This document shows, in pieces, positions 62,900-64,000 of a stretch of 64,000 nt of DNA; position 1 is the stretch's first letter, and each line of letters starts with the position of its first letter. Location of the stretch: assembly GCF_003073045.1 (NCBI RefSeq), contig NC_037602.1:7922464-7986463 (forward strand), read 5' to 3'. This stretch comes from Pomacea canaliculata (Eukaryota > Mollusca > Gastropoda > Architaenioglossa > Ampullariidae). A model generated the notes under the pieces. The model saw only the letters and a list, made by a program, of their open reading frames with translations. It had not been told where the DNA came from and did no database searches. Made by a program: the position numbers and the translations under genes.

Positions 62900-64000
62900 G
62901 TGAGTTTTCTCGACGCCTACGTGCGTTCTGTACTGTCTGCAAGTTCGTAGCGCGCCATTTCTTTGTTTGGGGTTTGGTGGGGGGGCCGACCGCATGGCAT
63001 GGTCTTCGCTCAGCGAACTGACACTCACGTTGCCCCCTCGCTTACCTCCAGAACAAAGGTGACTGCTTTTGGTCTAGAAAGAACGGGGAATATTTTTTGC
63101 CTGGGGATAAGAGTGAAAGTTGTGTTTAGGCGTTACGTGAATGAAGTAAGCGATGTTGCGGATCGGTCTAGAAAAATCGATGGCGTGTGCTTTGCTGTGC
63201 CATCAGCTGTATGCTCGGCGCAGGACTGACCTCTATCTTCCCGCTTTGTGTGAGGAGAGCGCTAATTTTAGCCGCCCTGTAGTCCCTCGCTACCGTAACA
63301 GGGTAGTAGTACCCCACTTTGCCTTCAAAAGCTACTTTCTGTTCTGAAATCGCTCGTGAAATACATAATTTTATCTAGAGTTTGTACCACATTTTCCGAA
63401 AAATACTGTAGGGGTGCGACCAAACGTGAGAAGACCAACTGCATGTTCGACACGCCCTTTTTTTTCGTCGTAACCACAACGTTGGACTTTATTAATAGCC
63501 GCGAGTTGCTACGAACCATTTCTCAATGTTGATGCAATTCTCGGGAAGCCTTTCATACATTGTTTACCACCTTTTGTATTCACCTTCAAGTAGCAATACA
63601 GCACAATCACCGTTCTCTTGATTTTTGATGGATTTTTAAATTATTATTTTAAGGTTTTTTTTTTGTTTTCTTCTCTCTCGGCCCATCCCACCACATCATC
63701 CCGAAATGATTTAGTAAGATTAACCTGGTAAAGAAAATGTCAAATGTTTTAGAGTGTGACAATTGCATAATTTCTTTGTATTCACCTTCAAGTAGCAATG
63801 TCTTGTGGGGTTATTTTCGTGCATTTAGACACATTGGCTTAAAGAAATGAGAATACTGTCAACGTAGCATCTAGACTGGAAGAATATCTCTAGGTAGACA
63901 ATAAAAGACACTCGCGTCCTTCCTTTGTCAGTCTGTTGCCCTTCCATCACATTGAAAGCTCGTTCAAAAATCGAAATAATGAAAGCATGCTTGTGAATAA
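62900..64000. other. First intron of the KLF gene
   Basis: No further zinc-finger exon, repeat or RNA gene was recognised up to the end of the window. Confidence 0.5.

Noticed and set aside
1-64000. CRISPR arrays, bacterial operons or rRNA genes
   Set aside because: None were seen. All recognised genes are spliced animal genes; the short repeats present are microsatellites or transposon ends.

Overview
This is a window of nuclear DNA from an intron-rich invertebrate animal, most likely a lophotrochozoan such as a gastropod mollusc. Coding exons are short with standard GT/AG borders and AT-rich introns. Recognisable metazoan genes (RBM8A/Y14, SPAG8, a KLF, a polypeptide GalNAc-transferase, a FAM184 relative) sit among tRNA-derived SINEs, L2-like and other LINE fragments, hAT and mariner-type DNA transposons and one LTR-element fossil. 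The placement in molluscs is inference, not proof.

Layout. 0.3-3.3 kb: exon-like blocks of an unidentified minus-strand gene. 3.8-6.2 kb: five phase-matched plus-strand exons for the C-terminal half and ricin-type lectin domain of a polypeptide GalNAc-transferase; no exons for its N-terminal catalytic half were found upstream. 8.1-21.9 kb (minus): the most interesting gene, 19 exons that join into one 775-residue frame encoding a secreted protein with signal peptide, one EGF-like domain and a full-length DUF885 domain whose expected metal-binding motif is degenerate. Its 3.4 kb intron at 9.0-12.4 kb is a mosaic of old retroelements. 22.7 kb: a complete tRNA-His(GTG). 23.9-28.0 kb (plus): RBM8A, all six exons. 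29.0-33.0 kb (minus): SPAG8, six exons, convergent with RBM8A. 34.3-36.7 kb (minus): two exon-like blocks of an unknown gene. 37.2-48.6 kb (plus): a shortened FAM184-like coiled-coil gene in six exons, with a 46-codon uORF just before its start and a 4.2 kb non-autonomous hAT element in its long intron. 50.4-55.8 kb (plus): a two-exon gene for an unrecognised 1,135-residue protein, preceded by an 88-bp tandem duplication carrying E-box and CRE-like sites. 56.9-59.6 kb: a mariner-type MITE abutted by a hAT transposon with an 8-bp target duplication. 62.4-62.9 kb (plus): first coding exon of a BTEB-type Kruppel-like factor that continues past the window.

The genes do not form an operon or one pathway. 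RBM8A is a core exon-junction-complex gene, SPAG8 is a sperm-axoneme gene, the GalNAc-transferase acts in Golgi O-glycosylation and the KLF is a transcription regulator. The candidates for undescribed biology are the EGF-DUF885 secreted protein and the 1,135-residue orphan protein with its duplicated promoter block. Exon joins were made by hand from splice consensus, reading phase and remembered homologues; no alignment or transcript was available.
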